From Ideonella sp. (lineage in GTDB: Bacteria; Pseudomonadota; Gammaproteobacteria; Burkholderiales; Burkholderiaceae_C), in assembly GCA_015075545.1 (NCBI GenBank), contig JABTUC010000001.1, positions 1 through 64,000 on the forward strand: a stretch of 64,000 nt of DNA, read 5' to 3'. The position numbers were made by a program, and so were the translations under genes. Positions 39,384 through 49,800 of the stretch are shown piece by piece. Position 1 is the stretch's first letter. Each line of letters opens with the position of its first letter. Below the pieces are notes generated by a model. That model was not told where the DNA came from and did not search any database. It was given only the letters and a program-made list of their open reading frames with translations.

Positions 39384-40589
39384 ATGCGCCTGATCGAATC
39401 CATCCTGGCCGACGCGGCGGCGATCACCACGCTGCGCCGCGACATCCACGCCCATCCGGAGCTGTGCTTCGAGGAGCGGCGCACCGCCGACCTGATCGCC
39501 AAGGCGCTCACCGACTGGGGCATCCCGATCCACCGCGGCCTGGGCAAGACCGGCGTCGTCGGCATCGTGAAGAACGGCAGCTCGAGCCGTGCCGTGGGCC
39601 TGCGCGCCGACATCGACGCGCTGCCGATGGCCGAGATGAACCGCTTCGCGCACGCCAGCCAGCACGCCGGCAAGATGCACGCCTGCGGCCACGACGGCCA
39701 CACCGCGATGCTGCTGGCCGCGGCCAAGCACCTGGCCAAGCACCGCAATTTCGACGGCACCGTCTACCTCGTGTTCCAGCCGGCCGAGGAAGGCGGCGGC
39801 GGCGCGCGCGAGATGATGAAGGACGGCCTATTCGAGCAGTTCCCGATGGAAGCGATCTTCGGCGCGCACAACTGGCCGGGCATGGCGGTGGGGCACTTCG
39901 CGCTGCGCGAGGGCCCGGTGATGGCCTCGAGCAACGAGTTCAAGATCACGCTGAGCGGCAAGGGCGCGCACGGCGCGATGCCGAACCTGGGCATCGACCC
40001 GGTGCCCGCCGCGTGCCAGATGGTGCAGGCGTTCCAGACCATCATCAGCCGCAACAAGCGGCCGATCGACACCGGCGTGATCTCGGTGACGATGATCCAC
40101 ACCGGCGAGGCGACCAACGTGATCCCAGAGGCGTGCGTGCTCGAAGGCACCGTGCGCACCTTCACCACCGAGGTGCTCGAGCTGATCGAGCGCCGCATGA
40201 AGACGATCGCCGAGGCCACCGCCGCGGCTTTCGAGTGCAGCTGCGAGTTCGCGTTCGTGCGCAACTACCCGCCCACGGTCAACCACCCGTCGGAGACCGC
40301 GTTTGCGCGCACGCTGCTGGCCGACGTGGTGGGCGCCGACAACGTGCACGACTTCGAGCCGACGATGGGCAGCGAGGACTTCAGCTACTTCCTGCAGGGC
40401 AAGCCCGGCTGCTATTTCCTGATCGGCAACGGCGACGGCGCGCACCGCGACGGCGGCCACGGCATGGGCCCGTGCATGCTGCACAACCCGAGCTACGACT
40501 TCAACGACGATCTGATCCCGCTGGGCGCCACCGTGTGGGTGCGGCTGGCCGAGGCCTGGTTGGCGGCGCCGCGCAGCGCGGGCCGCTGA
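39384..40589 (+). CDS. M20-family amidohydrolase (hippurate hydrolase-like)
   Basis: 401 aa. Metal and catalytic motifs of the M20D group: GLRADIDALPM, HACGHDGHTAML, VFQPAEEGGGGAREM, the dimerisation domain GKGAHGAMPNLGIDPV and C-terminal MGSEDFSYFL with GPCMLHNPSYDFND. It probably hydrolyses N-acyl amino acids or similar amides. GGAGG (39371-39375) is 8 nt before the ATG, and a TACACT box (39352-39357) may be its -10. The 231 bp before it, back to the aminopeptidase gene, contains nothing else I recognise. The stop is immediately followed by the DUF2817 start. Confidence 0.95.
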   Translation: MRLIESILADAAAITTLRRDIHAHPELCFEERRTADLIAKALTDWGIPIHRGLGKTGVVGIVKNGSSSRAVGLRADIDALPMAEMNRFAHASQHAGKMHACGHDGHTAMLLAAAKHLAKHRNFDGTVYLVFQPAEEGGGGAREMMKDGLFEQFPMEAIFGAHNWPGMAVGHFALREGPVMASSNEFKITLSGKGAHGAMPNLGIDPVPAACQMVQAFQTIISRNKRPIDTGVISVTMIHTGEATNVIPEACVLEGTVRTFTTEVLELIERRMKTIAEATAAAFECSCEFAFVRNYPPTVNHPSETAFARTLLADVVGADNVHDFEPTMGSEDFSYFLQGKPGCYFLIGNGDGAHRDGGHGMGPCMLHNPSYDFNDDLIPLGATVWVRLAEAWLAAPRSAGR

Positions 40590-41681
40590 ATGGCCGGCTC
40601 GGTCGTCGAGGCCTTCGCGCAGAGCTACGCGCAGGCGCGCAGCCTGTTTCTGGGCGCCGCCGCCGGCGCCGGCCTCGGCGTGCAGTCGCACCCTCACCCG
40701 CAGCGCGGCCGCGACGGCGAACCGCTGGCGATGGACGTGGTGCGGCTGGGCTCGGGCGATGCCGATGCAGTGCTGATCATCAGCAGCGCCTGCCACGGCG
40801 TCGAGGGCTTCTGCGGTTCCGGGGTGCAGGTGGCGCTGCTGCGCGACCGCGCGTTTCTGGCCGCGGCGCAGCGCTCGGGTGTGGCGGTGCTGTTCGTGCA
40901 CGCGCTCAACCCACACGGCTTCTCGTGGTGGCGGCGCACGACGCACGAGAACGTCGACCTCAACCGCAACTTCCACGATTTCGGCCAGCCGCTGCCGATC
41001 AATGCGGCGTACGACGATATCGCGCACTGGCTCGTGCCCGAGCACTGGCCTGCGCAGGCGGCGGCTGCCGACGCGATGGCGAGCTATCTCGCGAGCCACG
41101 GCGAGAAGGGCTACCAGCGCGCGGTGTCGAGCGGCCAGTACGCCCACCCGCGGGGCTTGTTCTACGGCGGGCGCGAGCCGACCTGGAGCAACCGCACGCT
41201 GCGCGCGGTGCTGCGCGAGCACGGCGCGCGCTGCTCACGGCTGGGCTGGATCGACCTGCACACCGGCCTGGGGCCCAGCGGCTTCGGCGAGCGCATCAAC
41301 GCCAGCCGCGACGATGCCGCCGCGCTGGCCCGCGCGCGGCGCTGGTGGGGCGAGCGCGTGACCTCGATCTACGATGGCAGCTCGAGCTCGCCGCCGCTGC
41401 GCGGGCTGATGTGGCTGGCTGCGTACGAGGAGTGTCCGAGTGCCGAGTACACCGGCATCGCGCTGGAGTACGGCACGCTGCCGATGCTGGCCGTGTTCGA
41501 CGCGCTGCGTGCCGACCAGTGGCTCGAGAACCATCCGGACACCGGGCCCGAGCAGCGCCAGGCGATCAAGCAGCAGGTGCTCGACGCCTTCTACACCGAC
41601 ACCGACGCCTGGAAGCAGGCGATCGTCGCGCAGGCGCGCGAGGCGGTGCTGCAGGCCCTGGGCGGGCTCGCCCGCGCCTGA
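40590..41681 (+). CDS. DUF2817 zinc carboxypeptidase-like protein
   Basis: 363 aa, M14-type fold family DUF2817. The first zinc motif HGVEGFCGS (His and Glu), HALNPHGFSWWRRTTHENVDLNRNF and the third zinc His in WIDLHTGLGPSGFGE are present; the likely catalytic Glu is in GIALEYGTLP. The ATG abuts the M20 stop, suggesting coupled amide/peptide hydrolysis. Substrate unknown. Confidence 0.87.
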   Translation: MAGSVVEAFAQSYAQARSLFLGAAAGAGLGVQSHPHPQRGRDGEPLAMDVVRLGSGDADAVLIISSACHGVEGFCGSGVQVALLRDRAFLAAAQRSGVAVLFVHALNPHGFSWWRRTTHENVDLNRNFHDFGQPLPINAAYDDIAHWLVPEHWPAQAAAADAMASYLASHGEKGYQRAVSSGQYAHPRGLFYGGREPTWSNRTLRAVLREHGARCSRLGWIDLHTGLGPSGFGERINASRDDAAALARARRWWGERVTSIYDGSSSSPPLRGLMWLAAYEECPSAEYTGIALEYGTLPMLAVFDALRADQWLENHPDTGPEQRQAIKQQVLDAFYTDTDAWKQAIVAQAREAVLQALGGLARA

Positions 41682-41688
41682 GGCCAGC

Positions 41689-42333
41689 TCACCCGGGCCA
41701 CCAGCCGCGCTCGCGCAGCGCGCGCTCGACGCCTGCTGCGTCGACGAATCGCAGCGCCTTCCAGCCGAGGGCCGCTGCCGCGTCGATGTTGGCGGCGATG
41801 TCGTCGAGCAGCACCAGCCGATCGGGCGGTGCACCGAAGCGGCGGCTCGCCAGCTCGAAGAACGCGGGCTCCGGCTTGATCAGCCGCGAGCGCGACGAGT
41901 ACAGGCCGCTGGCGAAGCAGCCGATCAGCTCGGGGTGCGTACGGTCGAGGTGCGCGGCGTACGCCGCCGGCATGTTCGACAGGAAGTGCAGCCGCGCGCC
42001 GTCGGCACTCAGCCGCTGCAGCAGCTCGACCGTGTCGGCCTTGGGCGTCAGCGTCGGCGGGATGCCTTCGACCAGCGCCAGCAGATCGGCCTGCGGCAGC
42101 CCGGTGCGCGCCGCGATGCGCCGCACCAGCTCTTGCGCCTCGAGCACCCCGCGGTCGAACTGCGCCCAGTCGCCGTCGGAACCCTGGAACACGCGCGTCA
42201 CCAGCGCTCGCGCCGACGCCTCGCCGGCGGCGTGCGCCGGCATGAAGCGCCGCACGGCGCGCAGCGGCTGCCAGTCGAACAGCACGCCGCCGAAGTCGAA
42301 AACGATGCGCAGCGCATCGTCGCGGGCGGTCAC
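41689..42333 (-). CDS. HAD-superfamily hydrolase (YihX/epoxide-hydrolase-phosphatase-like)
   Basis: 214 aa from GTG 42333. Motif I is FDFGGVLFD (nucleophile Asp; the second Asp is Gly, as in YihX and sEH-type phosphatases). Motif II FLSNMP, motif III Lys in SRLIKPEPAFF, and motif IV VLLDDIAANIDAA are present. A longer start at 42450 (ATGA overlap with the phosphatase gene stop) is equally in frame but would add about 39 residues encoded by a repeat-like segment. YihX-type enzymes dephosphorylate sugar phosphates; the substrate here is unknown. Confidence 0.88.
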   Translation of the reverse strand: MTARDDALRIVFDFGGVLFDWQPLRAVRRFMPAHAAGEASARALVTRVFQGSDGDWAQFDRGVLEAQELVRRIAARTGLPQADLLALVEGIPPTLTPKADTVELLQRLSADGARLHFLSNMPAAYAAHLDRTHPELIGCFASGLYSSRSRLIKPEPAFFELASRRFGAPPDRLVLLDDIAANIDAAAALGWKALRFVDAAGVERALRERGWWPG

Positions 42334-42450
42334 CGGGCCCTCCGCAGCGCGCTCCGCGGCGAGCCCCTCGCAGCGGCTGGGCGCGCTCCCTGGGGTACCT
42401 TCGGGCTGCGCCCGCCGGTATTCGCCCTCGGGGCGGCCCGTCGGGCTCAT
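42334..42450 (-). repeat. Repeat-like intergenic segment
   Basis: GC-rich segment between the phosphatase-like gene and the conserved HAD sequence. In frame it would read MSPTGRPEGEYRRAQPEG.., which I recognise as a translation recurring at gene ends in Burkholderiales genomes. It includes short complementary blocks (AGCCCGACGGGC). It is probably a dispersed repeat rather than protein-coding sequence; copy number in this genome is not visible from one window. Confidence 0.4.
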
Positions 42451-42974
42451 GCGCCAGATCGCCAGCGCAGCACGAACGAGCGCTGGGCCTCGGTCTCCGG
42501 CGAGCGCGGCATCGTCGCCAGGCGCGCCAGGCCGCTGCGCTTGCGCGCGATCAGCGCCAGCGCGTCGGGCCCTGACAAGCCCTGCTCGATCAGCCAGCAA
42601 CCGAGCGCGGTGCCGGTGCGCCCGACGCCGGCGTGGCAGTGCAGGTACAGCCGCGCGCCGCGCACCAGCTCGGCGTCGAGCGTGTCGACGATGTCGCGCA
42701 TCAGCGCGACGCCGGGCACCGAGTAGTCGGTGATCGCGAAGCCGTGCCAGCGCGCCGCCGCCGGCAGCACGGCGGCATACGATGCCTGTGCGGGCCCGCT
42801 GCAGGTGAGGTCGAAGAAGCTGTCGACACCGGCGGCCAGCAGCGCATCGAGGCAGCCAGCCGGATGCGAGCCGGCCATGAAGCGGCCCGGCCACACCCAG
42901 TAGCAGTCGGCGTGCGGCAGCGCCAGCGCATCGCCGGCTGCGTGCAGCACCTCGGGTGGACAGACGGCGCGCAC
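42447..42974 (-). CDS. Tyrosine/dual-specificity phosphatase-like protein
   Basis: 175 aa from GTG 42974, which starts 2 bp after the stop of the upstream ABC ATPase gene. The Cys-X5-Arg active site is HCHAGVGRTGT, and the general acid Asp is likely in ITDYSVPG. The N-terminal part (CYWVWPGRFMAGSHP) is typical of prokaryotic DSP-like phosphatases. Being the distal gene of an amino-acid transporter operon is unusual; whether it acts on protein, inositol phosphate or nucleotides is unknown. Confidence 0.85.
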   Translation of the reverse strand: MRAVCPPEVLHAAGDALALPHADCYWVWPGRFMAGSHPAGCLDALLAAGVDSFFDLTCSGPAQASYAAVLPAAARWHGFAITDYSVPGVALMRDIVDTLDAELVRGARLYLHCHAGVGRTGTALGCWLIEQGLSGPDALALIARKRSGLARLATMPRSPETEAQRSFVLRWRSGA

Positions 42975-42976
42975 GG

Positions 42977-43723
<747 letters not shown>

Positions 43724-43740
43724 GGCTCGGTTGTCTGTCG

Positions 43741-44847
43741 TTATTGGCGGCGCATGCCGATGTTGAGGTAGGCCTCGACCCAGCGGCTGTAGCGCGACAT
43801 CGCGAAGCAGCAGACGAAGTACACCGCCGCCACGAAAAGCTGCCCCTCGAGGAAGAACTTGCGCCAGTCGGCGTCGCCCAGCGCGAGCTGCAGCGCGCCG
43901 GTGAGGTCGTACAGGCTGACGATGGTGACCAGCGAGGTGTCCTTGAACACGCTGATGAAGCTGCCGACGATGGCCGGCACCACCAGCCGCAGCGCCTGCG
44001 GCAGCACGATCTTGCGCGCGGTCTGCCAGTAGGTGAGGCCCAGCGCCTGCGCCGCCTCGACCTGGCCCTTGGGCAGCGCCTGCAGGCCGCCGCGCACCAC
44101 CTCGGCGAGGTACGCAGCGGCGAACAGCGTCATGCCCACCAGCACGCGCACCAGCACGTCGATCGTCGTGCCGTGCGGCATGAACAGCGGGAACATGAAC
44201 GACGCCATGAACAGCACCGAGATCAGCGGCACGCCGCGGATCAGCTCGACGTACAGCACGCAGACCGCGCGGATCGCGGGCAGGTGCGAGCTGCGCCCCA
44301 GCGCCACCAGGACCGCCAGCGGGAACGCCACCACCAGGCTCACCACCGACAGCGCCATCGTCAGCGGGAAGCCGCCCCAGCGCGAGGTTTCCACCTCGCT
44401 CAGGCCGAATACGCCGCCGCTCATCAACACGTAGCACACCGCCAGCACGATCAGCCACAACGGCGCCAGCCACGGCTTCCAGAACGGGCGCAGGCAGCTC
44501 GCGACCAGCAGCGCGATCAGGATCGCGCAGGCCACCAGCGGCCGCCACTGCTGCTCGTACGGATAGCGCCCGAACAGGATCAGCCGCCCTTTCTCGGCCA
44601 CCACGCCCCAGCACGCGCCGGTGTCGACCGCGGCGCGGCACGCGGCGTTGTCGGGCGCGAACACCGCGTTGACGATCGACCAGCCGAACAGCGGCGGCAC
44701 CACCCACAGCAGCAGCAGCAGCGTGACGACGGTGGCCAGCGAGTTGAGCCAGCCGTCGAAGAAGTTGCGCCGGAGCCAGGCCAGCAGCCCCTGCGTCGAC
44801 TGCGGCGGCGGGCGGCTCTCGATCGGCGTGAAGACAACCGCGCTCAT
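43741..44847 (-). CDS. aapM: General L-amino-acid ABC transporter permease AapM
   Basis: 368 aa inner-membrane permease, large Aap type. The first half has TM segments ([46 protein letters not shown]). The second half is the HisM-like domain with [36 protein letters not shown] (EAA loop) and [15 protein letters not shown]. The ATG overlaps the aapQ stop. Confidence 0.94.
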   Translation of the reverse strand: MSAVVFTPIESRPPPQSTQGLLAWLRRNFFDGWLNSLATVVTLLLLLWVVPPLFGWSIVNAVFAPDNAACRAAVDTGACWGVVAEKGRLILFGRYPYEQQWRPLVACAILIALLVASCLRPFWKPWLAPLWLIVLAVCYVLMSGGVFGLSEVETSRWGGFPLTMALSVVSLVVAFPLAVLVALGRSSHLPAIRAVCVLYVELIRGVPLISVLFMASFMFPLFMPHGTTIDVLVRVLVGMTLFAAAYLAEVVRGGLQALPKGQVEAAQALGLTYWQTARKIVLPQALRLVVPAIVGSFISVFKDTSLVTIVSLYDLTGALQLALGDADWRKFFLEGQLFVAAVYFVCCFAMSRYSRWVEAYLNIGMRRQ

Positions 44848-46016
44848 CGTTCTTTGATCGCCGCGCGGCGGTTGTACCAGTTCATCAGCACCGAAGTCAG
44901 CAGCGACAGCGTCAGGTAGCAAGCCATCGCGATCGAGATGCACTCGATCGCGCGGCCGGTCTGATTGAGCGACGTGTTGGAGATCGAGATCAGGTCGGGG
45001 TAGCCCACCGCCACCGCCAGCGAGGAGTTCTTCGTCAGGTTGAGATACTGGTTGGTCATCGGCGGGATGATCACGCGCAGCGCCTGCGGCAACTGCACCA
45101 GGCGCAGCTCCTTGGCGCGCGTGAGGCCGAGCGACAAACTGGCCTCGTGCTGGCCGTACGGCACCGCCTGGATGCCCGCGCGCACCACCTCGGCGATGTA
45201 GGCGGCGGTGTAGATCGTCAGGCCGAGCAGCACGGTCAGGAACTCCGGCGTCACCGCGCCGCCGCCGATCACGTTGATCTGGGTCTTCTCCGGCACGTCG
45301 AGGCCGGTGGGCGCGCCGCCGAGCCACCAGCCGAGCAACGTGACAGCCGCCAGGATGACCAGCGCGGGCAACCAGAACATCGGCGCCTGGCCCGTCGCCT
45401 CGTGCCGTGCCCTGACCCAGCGCCGCCAGCCCCACACGCCGATCAGGCCGATCACGAAGCCGCCGAACGTTCCCCAGTGGCCCGGCGCCGCCGCCGGCAG
45501 CGGAAACTGCAGGCCGTTCTTGCTGAAGAACACGCCGGGCAGCGGACGCAGCGCCTCGTCGATCGCCGGCAGCATCTCGGTGAGCACGAAGTACCAGATG
45601 AAGAGCTGCAGCAGCAGCGGCACGTTGCGCAGCAGGTCGACGTAGCCGCCGCACAGCGTGCGCACCAGCAGGTTGCGCGACAGCCGGCCGACTCCCACCA
45701 GCGTGCCGATGATCGTGGCCAGCACGATGCCGGCGACCGAGACGCGGATGGTGTTGCTCAACCCGACCAGGAACGCCTTGGCGTAGCTCTCGGACGAATC
45801 GAACGGAATGACGCTCTCGCCGATCGCGAACCCGGCGGGCTGCGTGATGAAGTCGAAGCCGCTCTTGATGCCGCGGGCCCGCATGTTCTCCAGCGTGTTG
45901 GAGAACAAGTACGTGCCTGCGGCGAAGATCAGCCCGAGCGCGATCACCTGGTACAGCACGCCGCGGAAGGCCTTGCTGCGCCAGGACCAGCTTCGTGTCT
46001 TGGGGGGAGCTGCCAC
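44844..46016 (-). CDS. aapQ: General L-amino-acid ABC transporter permease AapQ
   Basis: 390 aa permease partner of AapM. N-terminal TM ([19 protein letters not shown]), then [45 protein letters not shown] and the EAA loop [20 protein letters not shown].. with [16 protein letters not shown]. It lies downstream of aapJ, separated by a stem-loop. Confidence 0.95.
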   Translation of the reverse strand: MAAPPKTRSWSWRSKAFRGVLYQVIALGLIFAAGTYLFSNTLENMRARGIKSGFDFITQPAGFAIGESVIPFDSSESYAKAFLVGLSNTIRVSVAGIVLATIIGTLVGVGRLSRNLLVRTLCGGYVDLLRNVPLLLQLFIWYFVLTEMLPAIDEALRPLPGVFFSKNGLQFPLPAAAPGHWGTFGGFVIGLIGVWGWRRWVRARHEATGQAPMFWLPALVILAAVTLLGWWLGGAPTGLDVPEKTQINVIGGGAVTPEFLTVLLGLTIYTAAYIAEVVRAGIQAVPYGQHEASLSLGLTRAKELRLVQLPQALRVIIPPMTNQYLNLTKNSSLAVAVGYPDLISISNTSLNQTGRAIECISIAMACYLTLSLLTSVLMNWYNRRAAIKER

Positions 46017-46030
46017 GGAACCGAGAAGAA

Positions 46031-46057
46031 AGCGGGTTCGTCGCCGGCGAACCCGCT
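46031..46057 (-). terminator. Stem-loop between aapJ and aapQ
   Basis: Perfect 10 bp stem AGCGGGTTCG / CGAACCCGCT with a 7 nt loop; on the minus strand it is followed by TTTCTTCT. It lies 12 bp after the aapJ stop and 15 bp before aapQ. It looks like an attenuator or mRNA stabiliser giving more binding protein than permease. Confidence 0.6.
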
Positions 46058-46068
46058 GCGGCCGTTGC

Positions 46069-47085
46069 CTACCGGACCGGCGGCGCGTACATGAAGCCGC
46101 CGTGGTTCCACAGGTTGTTGGCGCCGCGCGGCAGCTTGAGCGCAGACTTCGGGCCTACGTTGCGCTCGAAGATCTCGCCGTAGTTGCCCACCGCCTTGAT
46201 GGCGCGGTAGGCCCAGTCCTTGTCCAGCCCGAGCAGCTTGCCGGTGTCTTCGCTGGTGCCGAGGATGCGCTGCACGACCGGATCCTTGCTGTCGGCCTTC
46301 ATCTGGTCGACGTTGGCCTGCGTGATGCCGTACTCCTCGGCCTCGATCAGCGCGAAAACGATCCACTTGACGTCGGTGAAGAACTCGTCGTCGCCGCGGC
46401 GCACGCTCGGGCCCAGCGGCTCCTTGGAGATCAGCTCGGGCAGGATCACGTGGTCGTCGGGGTTGCCCGCTTCCTTGTTGCGGATCGACGCCAGGCCCGA
46501 GGCGTCGGTGGTGTACGCCTGGCAGCGGCCGGCGAAGTAGGCCTTGTTGGTGGCCTCCTGCGTCTCGAACACCACCGGCTTCATGCTCAGGTTGTTGGCC
46601 TTCGAGTAGTCGTTGAGGTTCTTCTCGGTGGTGGTGCCCGACTGCACGCACACCGTGGCGCCCTTCAACTGCTTGGCCGAGGTGATCTTGGTCTTCTTGG
46701 GCACCATGAAGCCCTGGCCGTCGTAGTAGGTGGTGCCGGTGAACATCAGGCCCAGCGACGCGTCGCGCGTCAGTGTCCAGGTGGTGTTGCGCGACAGCAC
46801 GTCGATCTCGCCGGACTGCAGTGCCGCGAAGCGCTGCGACGCGTTCAGCGGCACCCACTTGATCTTGCTGGGGTCCTTCAGGATGGTGGCGGCGATCGCC
46901 TTGCAGATGTCGACGTCGAGGCCGCTCCAGTTGCCCTGACTGTCGGCCGCCGCGAAGCCGGGGAGGCTCGGGTTGACGCCGCAGACCAGTTGGCCGCGTT
47001 GGTTGATGGCGTCGAGCGTCTTGCCGGCATGCGCAGCCCCGATGAAGCTGAGGGCGAGCGCTGCGGCCACGACATGTTTGATCAT
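46069..47085 (-). CDS. aapJ: Amino-acid ABC transporter periplasmic binding protein AapJ
   Basis: 338 aa. A signal peptide (HVVAAALALSFIGAAHA) precedes a family 3 solute-binding protein: LVCGVNPSLPGFAAADSQGNWSGLDVDICKAIA, SRNTTWTLTRD and CVQSGTTTEKNL. It matches the broad-specificity L-amino-acid binder AapJ. An AGGAGA ribosome-binding site sits before the ATG at 47085. First gene of the operon aapJ-Q-M-P-phosphatase-HAD. Confidence 0.95.
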   Translation of the reverse strand: MIKHVVAAALALSFIGAAHAGKTLDAINQRGQLVCGVNPSLPGFAAADSQGNWSGLDVDICKAIAATILKDPSKIKWVPLNASQRFAALQSGEIDVLSRNTTWTLTRDASLGLMFTGTTYYDGQGFMVPKKTKITSAKQLKGATVCVQSGTTTEKNLNDYSKANNLSMKPVVFETQEATNKAYFAGRCQAYTTDASGLASIRNKEAGNPDDHVILPELISKEPLGPSVRRGDDEFFTDVKWIVFALIEAEEYGITQANVDQMKADSKDPVVQRILGTSEDTGKLLGLDKDWAYRAIKAVGNYGEIFERNVGPKSALKLPRGANNLWNHGGFMYAPPVR

Positions 47086-47190
47086 GGTTGGTTCTCCTGA
47101 CTGTGTTGCCAATGCCGGATTGTCACGAGCCGGGGTGGCCCGGCATACCGAGCAAACACCGATGCAGGGGTCGGCACGGCGCCGCGCGCG

Positions 47191-48789
47191 CTAGCGCAAG
47201 CGGCTCAGCAGGGCCGCGGTAGAAGCGTCCAACCCCGTGGTATCCCCAGTGTCGAAGCGCGGCAGCAATTGGTTGCACAGCGTCTTGCCCAGTTCGACCC
47301 CCCACTGGTCGAAGCTGTCGATGCCCCACACCGCGCCGCTGGTGAATACCCGGTGCTCGTACAGGGCGATCAGCGCGCCGAGGCTGCGCGGCGTCAGCGC
47401 TTCGAGCACCAGCGTCGTGCTCGGCCGGTTGCCCGGGAAGGTGCGATGGCGCGCCAGCACGCCGGCATCGACGCCCGGCGCCGCCGTCGGCACCGATTCG
47501 GCGCGCGCCTGCGCCGTGGTCTTGCCGAGCATCAGCGCCTGCCCTTGCGCCAGGCAGTTGGCCAGCGCCTTGCGCTGCAGCGCCGGGTACGGATGCGAGG
47601 CCTCGCGCACCGCGATGAACTCCACCGGAATCACGTCGGTGCCCTGGTGCAGCATCTGGAAGTACGCATGCTGGCCGTTGGTGCCGGGCTCGCCCCACAC
47701 CACCGGACTGGTGCCATAGCTCAGCGGCTCGCCGTCGAGGTCGACGCTCTTGCCGTTGGATTCCATCTCGAGCTGCTGCAGATACGCCGGCAGCCGCTCC
47801 AGCCCCTGGTGGTACGGCGCGATCGAGCGGCTCGCGAAGCCGTGAAAGTTGCGGTACCAGACGTCGAGCAGGCCGAGCTGCAGCGGCAGGTTGGCCTGCA
47901 GCGGCGCGTCGGCGAAGTGGCGGTCCATCGCGTGCGCGCCGGCCAGCAGCGCGCGGAAGTTCGTCTCGCCGATCGCGATCGCGATCGGCAGCCCGATCGC
48001 GCTCCACATCGAGTAGCGGCCGCCGACCCAATCCCAGAAGCCGAACGTGGTGTCGATGCCGAACTGCGCGGCCGCCGCGAGGTTGGTGGTCACCGCGACG
48101 AAGTGGCGCGCCGCATCGCGCCCGCCCTGCTGCGTGAACCACGCCCTCGCCACCCCGGCGTTGGCCATCGTCTCCTGCGTCGTGAAGGTCTTGGAGGCGA
48201 CGATGAACAGCGTCGACTCGGGCCGCAGCCTGCGCAGCACCGGCGCGATGTCGTGGCCGTCGACGTTGGAGACGAAGTGCAGGTCGATCTCGCGCGTCGC
48301 GAAGGCGTCGAGCGAGCGCACCGCCATCTGCGGCCCGAGGTCGGAGCCGCCGATGCCGATGTGCACGACGTCGCGGATGCCGCTGGCACGCACGTCGCGC
48401 ACGCGCTCGGCGAAGGCGAGCATCGCGTCGAGCACCGCGTGCACCTCGTCGCCGTGCGGGGCGGTGCCGCGCGGCGCGCGCAGCGCCGTGTGCAGCGCGG
48501 CGCGGCCCTCGGTGGTGTTGATCGGCTCACCGCGCAGCATCGCGTCGCGCCGCGCCGGCACACCGCATTCGCGGGCCAGATCGATCAGCAGATTGCGCGT
48601 AGAGAGGTCCCAGCGGTTCTTCGACAGGTCGGCAAAGACCTCGGGGGCCTGCAGCGACAGCGCCGCGAAGCGCCCGGTATCGCGCGCGAACGCCTCGCGA
48701 AGGTCGAACGCGCGGCCGTGCTGCCGGTAGTGGTCGTGCAGCGCGCGCCAGGCTGCGGTGCGGTCGCAGCGCGGCGCCGCGGCGCTCAC
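47191..48789 (-). CDS. pgi: Glucose-6-phosphate isomerase
   Basis: 532 aa. It interconverts glucose-6-phosphate and fructose-6-phosphate. [66 protein letters not shown] (catalytic Glu/His) and the C-terminal [12 protein letters not shown] Lys are conserved. GTG start inside the tal stop (GTGA), so tal-pgi are coupled. No strong terminator follows. Confidence 0.97.
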   Translation of the reverse strand: MSAAAPRCDRTAAWRALHDHYRQHGRAFDLREAFARDTGRFAALSLQAPEVFADLSKNRWDLSTRNLLIDLARECGVPARRDAMLRGEPINTTEGRAALHTALRAPRGTAPHGDEVHAVLDAMLAFAERVRDVRASGIRDVVHIGIGGSDLGPQMAVRSLDAFATREIDLHFVSNVDGHDIAPVLRRLRPESTLFIVASKTFTTQETMANAGVARAWFTQQGGRDAARHFVAVTTNLAAAAQFGIDTTFGFWDWVGGRYSMWSAIGLPIAIAIGETNFRALLAGAHAMDRHFADAPLQANLPLQLGLLDVWYRNFHGFASRSIAPYHQGLERLPAYLQQLEMESNGKSVDLDGEPLSYGTSPVVWGEPGTNGQHAYFQMLHQGTDVIPVEFIAVREASHPYPALQRKALANCLAQGQALMLGKTTAQARAESVPTAAPGVDAGVLARHRTFPGNRPSTTLVLEALTPRSLGALIALYEHRVFTSGAVWGIDSFDQWGVELGKTLCNQLLPRFDTGDTTGLDASTAALLSRLR

Positions 48790-49739
48790 GCGCGCCGCTC
48801 CTCGATCAGCTTCTCGAGGCGGATGGCGTCGGCGGCGAACAGGCGGATGCCTTCGGCCAGCTTGTCGCTGGCCATCGCGTCGTCGTTGAGCGCGTAGCGG
48901 AACGCCGGCTCGTCGAAGTGCGCCTCGGGCAGGCTCAGGCCTCTGGCACGCGCCGGGTCCAGCGCGCGCGCCACCGGCGCATCGGCAGCCTGCAGCTGCG
49001 CCATCAGCTCGGGGCTGATGGTCAGCAGGTCGCAGCCGGCGAGCGCGAGGATCTGGCCGACGTTGCGGAAGCTCGCGCCCATCACCTCGGTGCGGATGCC
49101 GAAGTGCTTGTAGTGGTCGTAGATGCGCCTCACCGATCGCACGCCGGGGTCGTTGTCGCCCGCCATCGCCGCCTCGTCCCACTGCGCGCCAGCTCGGCTC
49201 TTGTGCCAGTCGTAGATGCGGCCGACGAACGGCGAGATCAGCGTCACCTTGGCCTCGCCGCAGGCCACCGCCTGCGCGAACGAGAACAGCAGCGTCAGGT
49301 TGCAATGGATGCCCTCGCGCTCGAGCTGCGCCGCCGCGCGGATGCCCTCCCAGGTCGACGCCAGCTTGATCAGCACGCGCTCGCGCGCGATGCCCGCGCG
49401 CTCGTACAGGCCGACCAGGTGGTGCGCGCGCGCCATGCTGGCGGCGCTGTCGAACGAAAGCCGTGCATCGACTTCGGTGGACACGCGGCCCGGCACGATC
49501 TTCAAGATCTCCAGCCCGAAGCGCACCAGCACCTGGTCGACGAGACTGTCCATCGACTCGCCGCGATGCGCCTTCACGGCCTCCTCGAGAATGTGCGAAT
49601 AGTCGGTCTGCTGCACCGCCTTGAGGATCAGCGACGGGTTGGTGGTCGCGTCGCGCGGCGCGTAGCGCGCCATCTGCAGGAAGTTGCCGGTGTCGGCGAC
49701 AACGGTGGTGTACTGCTTGAGCTGGTCGAGCTGGTTCAT
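48786..49739 (-). CDS. tal: Transaldolase
   Basis: 317 aa, TalB type. It transfers a dihydroxyacetone unit between sedoheptulose-7-phosphate and fructose-6-phosphate. ATTNPSLI, the Schiff-base Lys in [23 protein letters not shown] and [10 protein letters not shown] are conserved. It lies 61 bp downstream of the ABC transporter ATPase gene on the same strand. Confidence 0.97.
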   Translation of the reverse strand: MNQLDQLKQYTTVVADTGNFLQMARYAPRDATTNPSLILKAVQQTDYSHILEEAVKAHRGESMDSLVDQVLVRFGLEILKIVPGRVSTEVDARLSFDSAASMARAHHLVGLYERAGIARERVLIKLASTWEGIRAAAQLEREGIHCNLTLLFSFAQAVACGEAKVTLISPFVGRIYDWHKSRAGAQWDEAAMAGDNDPGVRSVRRIYDHYKHFGIRTEVMGASFRNVGQILALAGCDLLTISPELMAQLQAADAPVARALDPARARGLSLPEAHFDEPAFRYALNDDAMASDKLAEGIRLFAADAIRLEKLIEERRA

Positions 49740-49800
49740 GGTGCGCTCAGGCGGCGCGCGCCGCCGACTGACGAAGGGCCATTCGAGAGGTGCGCGCGGA

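Noticed and set aside
47129-47144. GCCGGG/CCCGGC stem after pgi as a terminator
   Set aside because: Only 6 bp, on the 5' side of pgi's neighbour aapJ, and not followed by a T-run on either strand.
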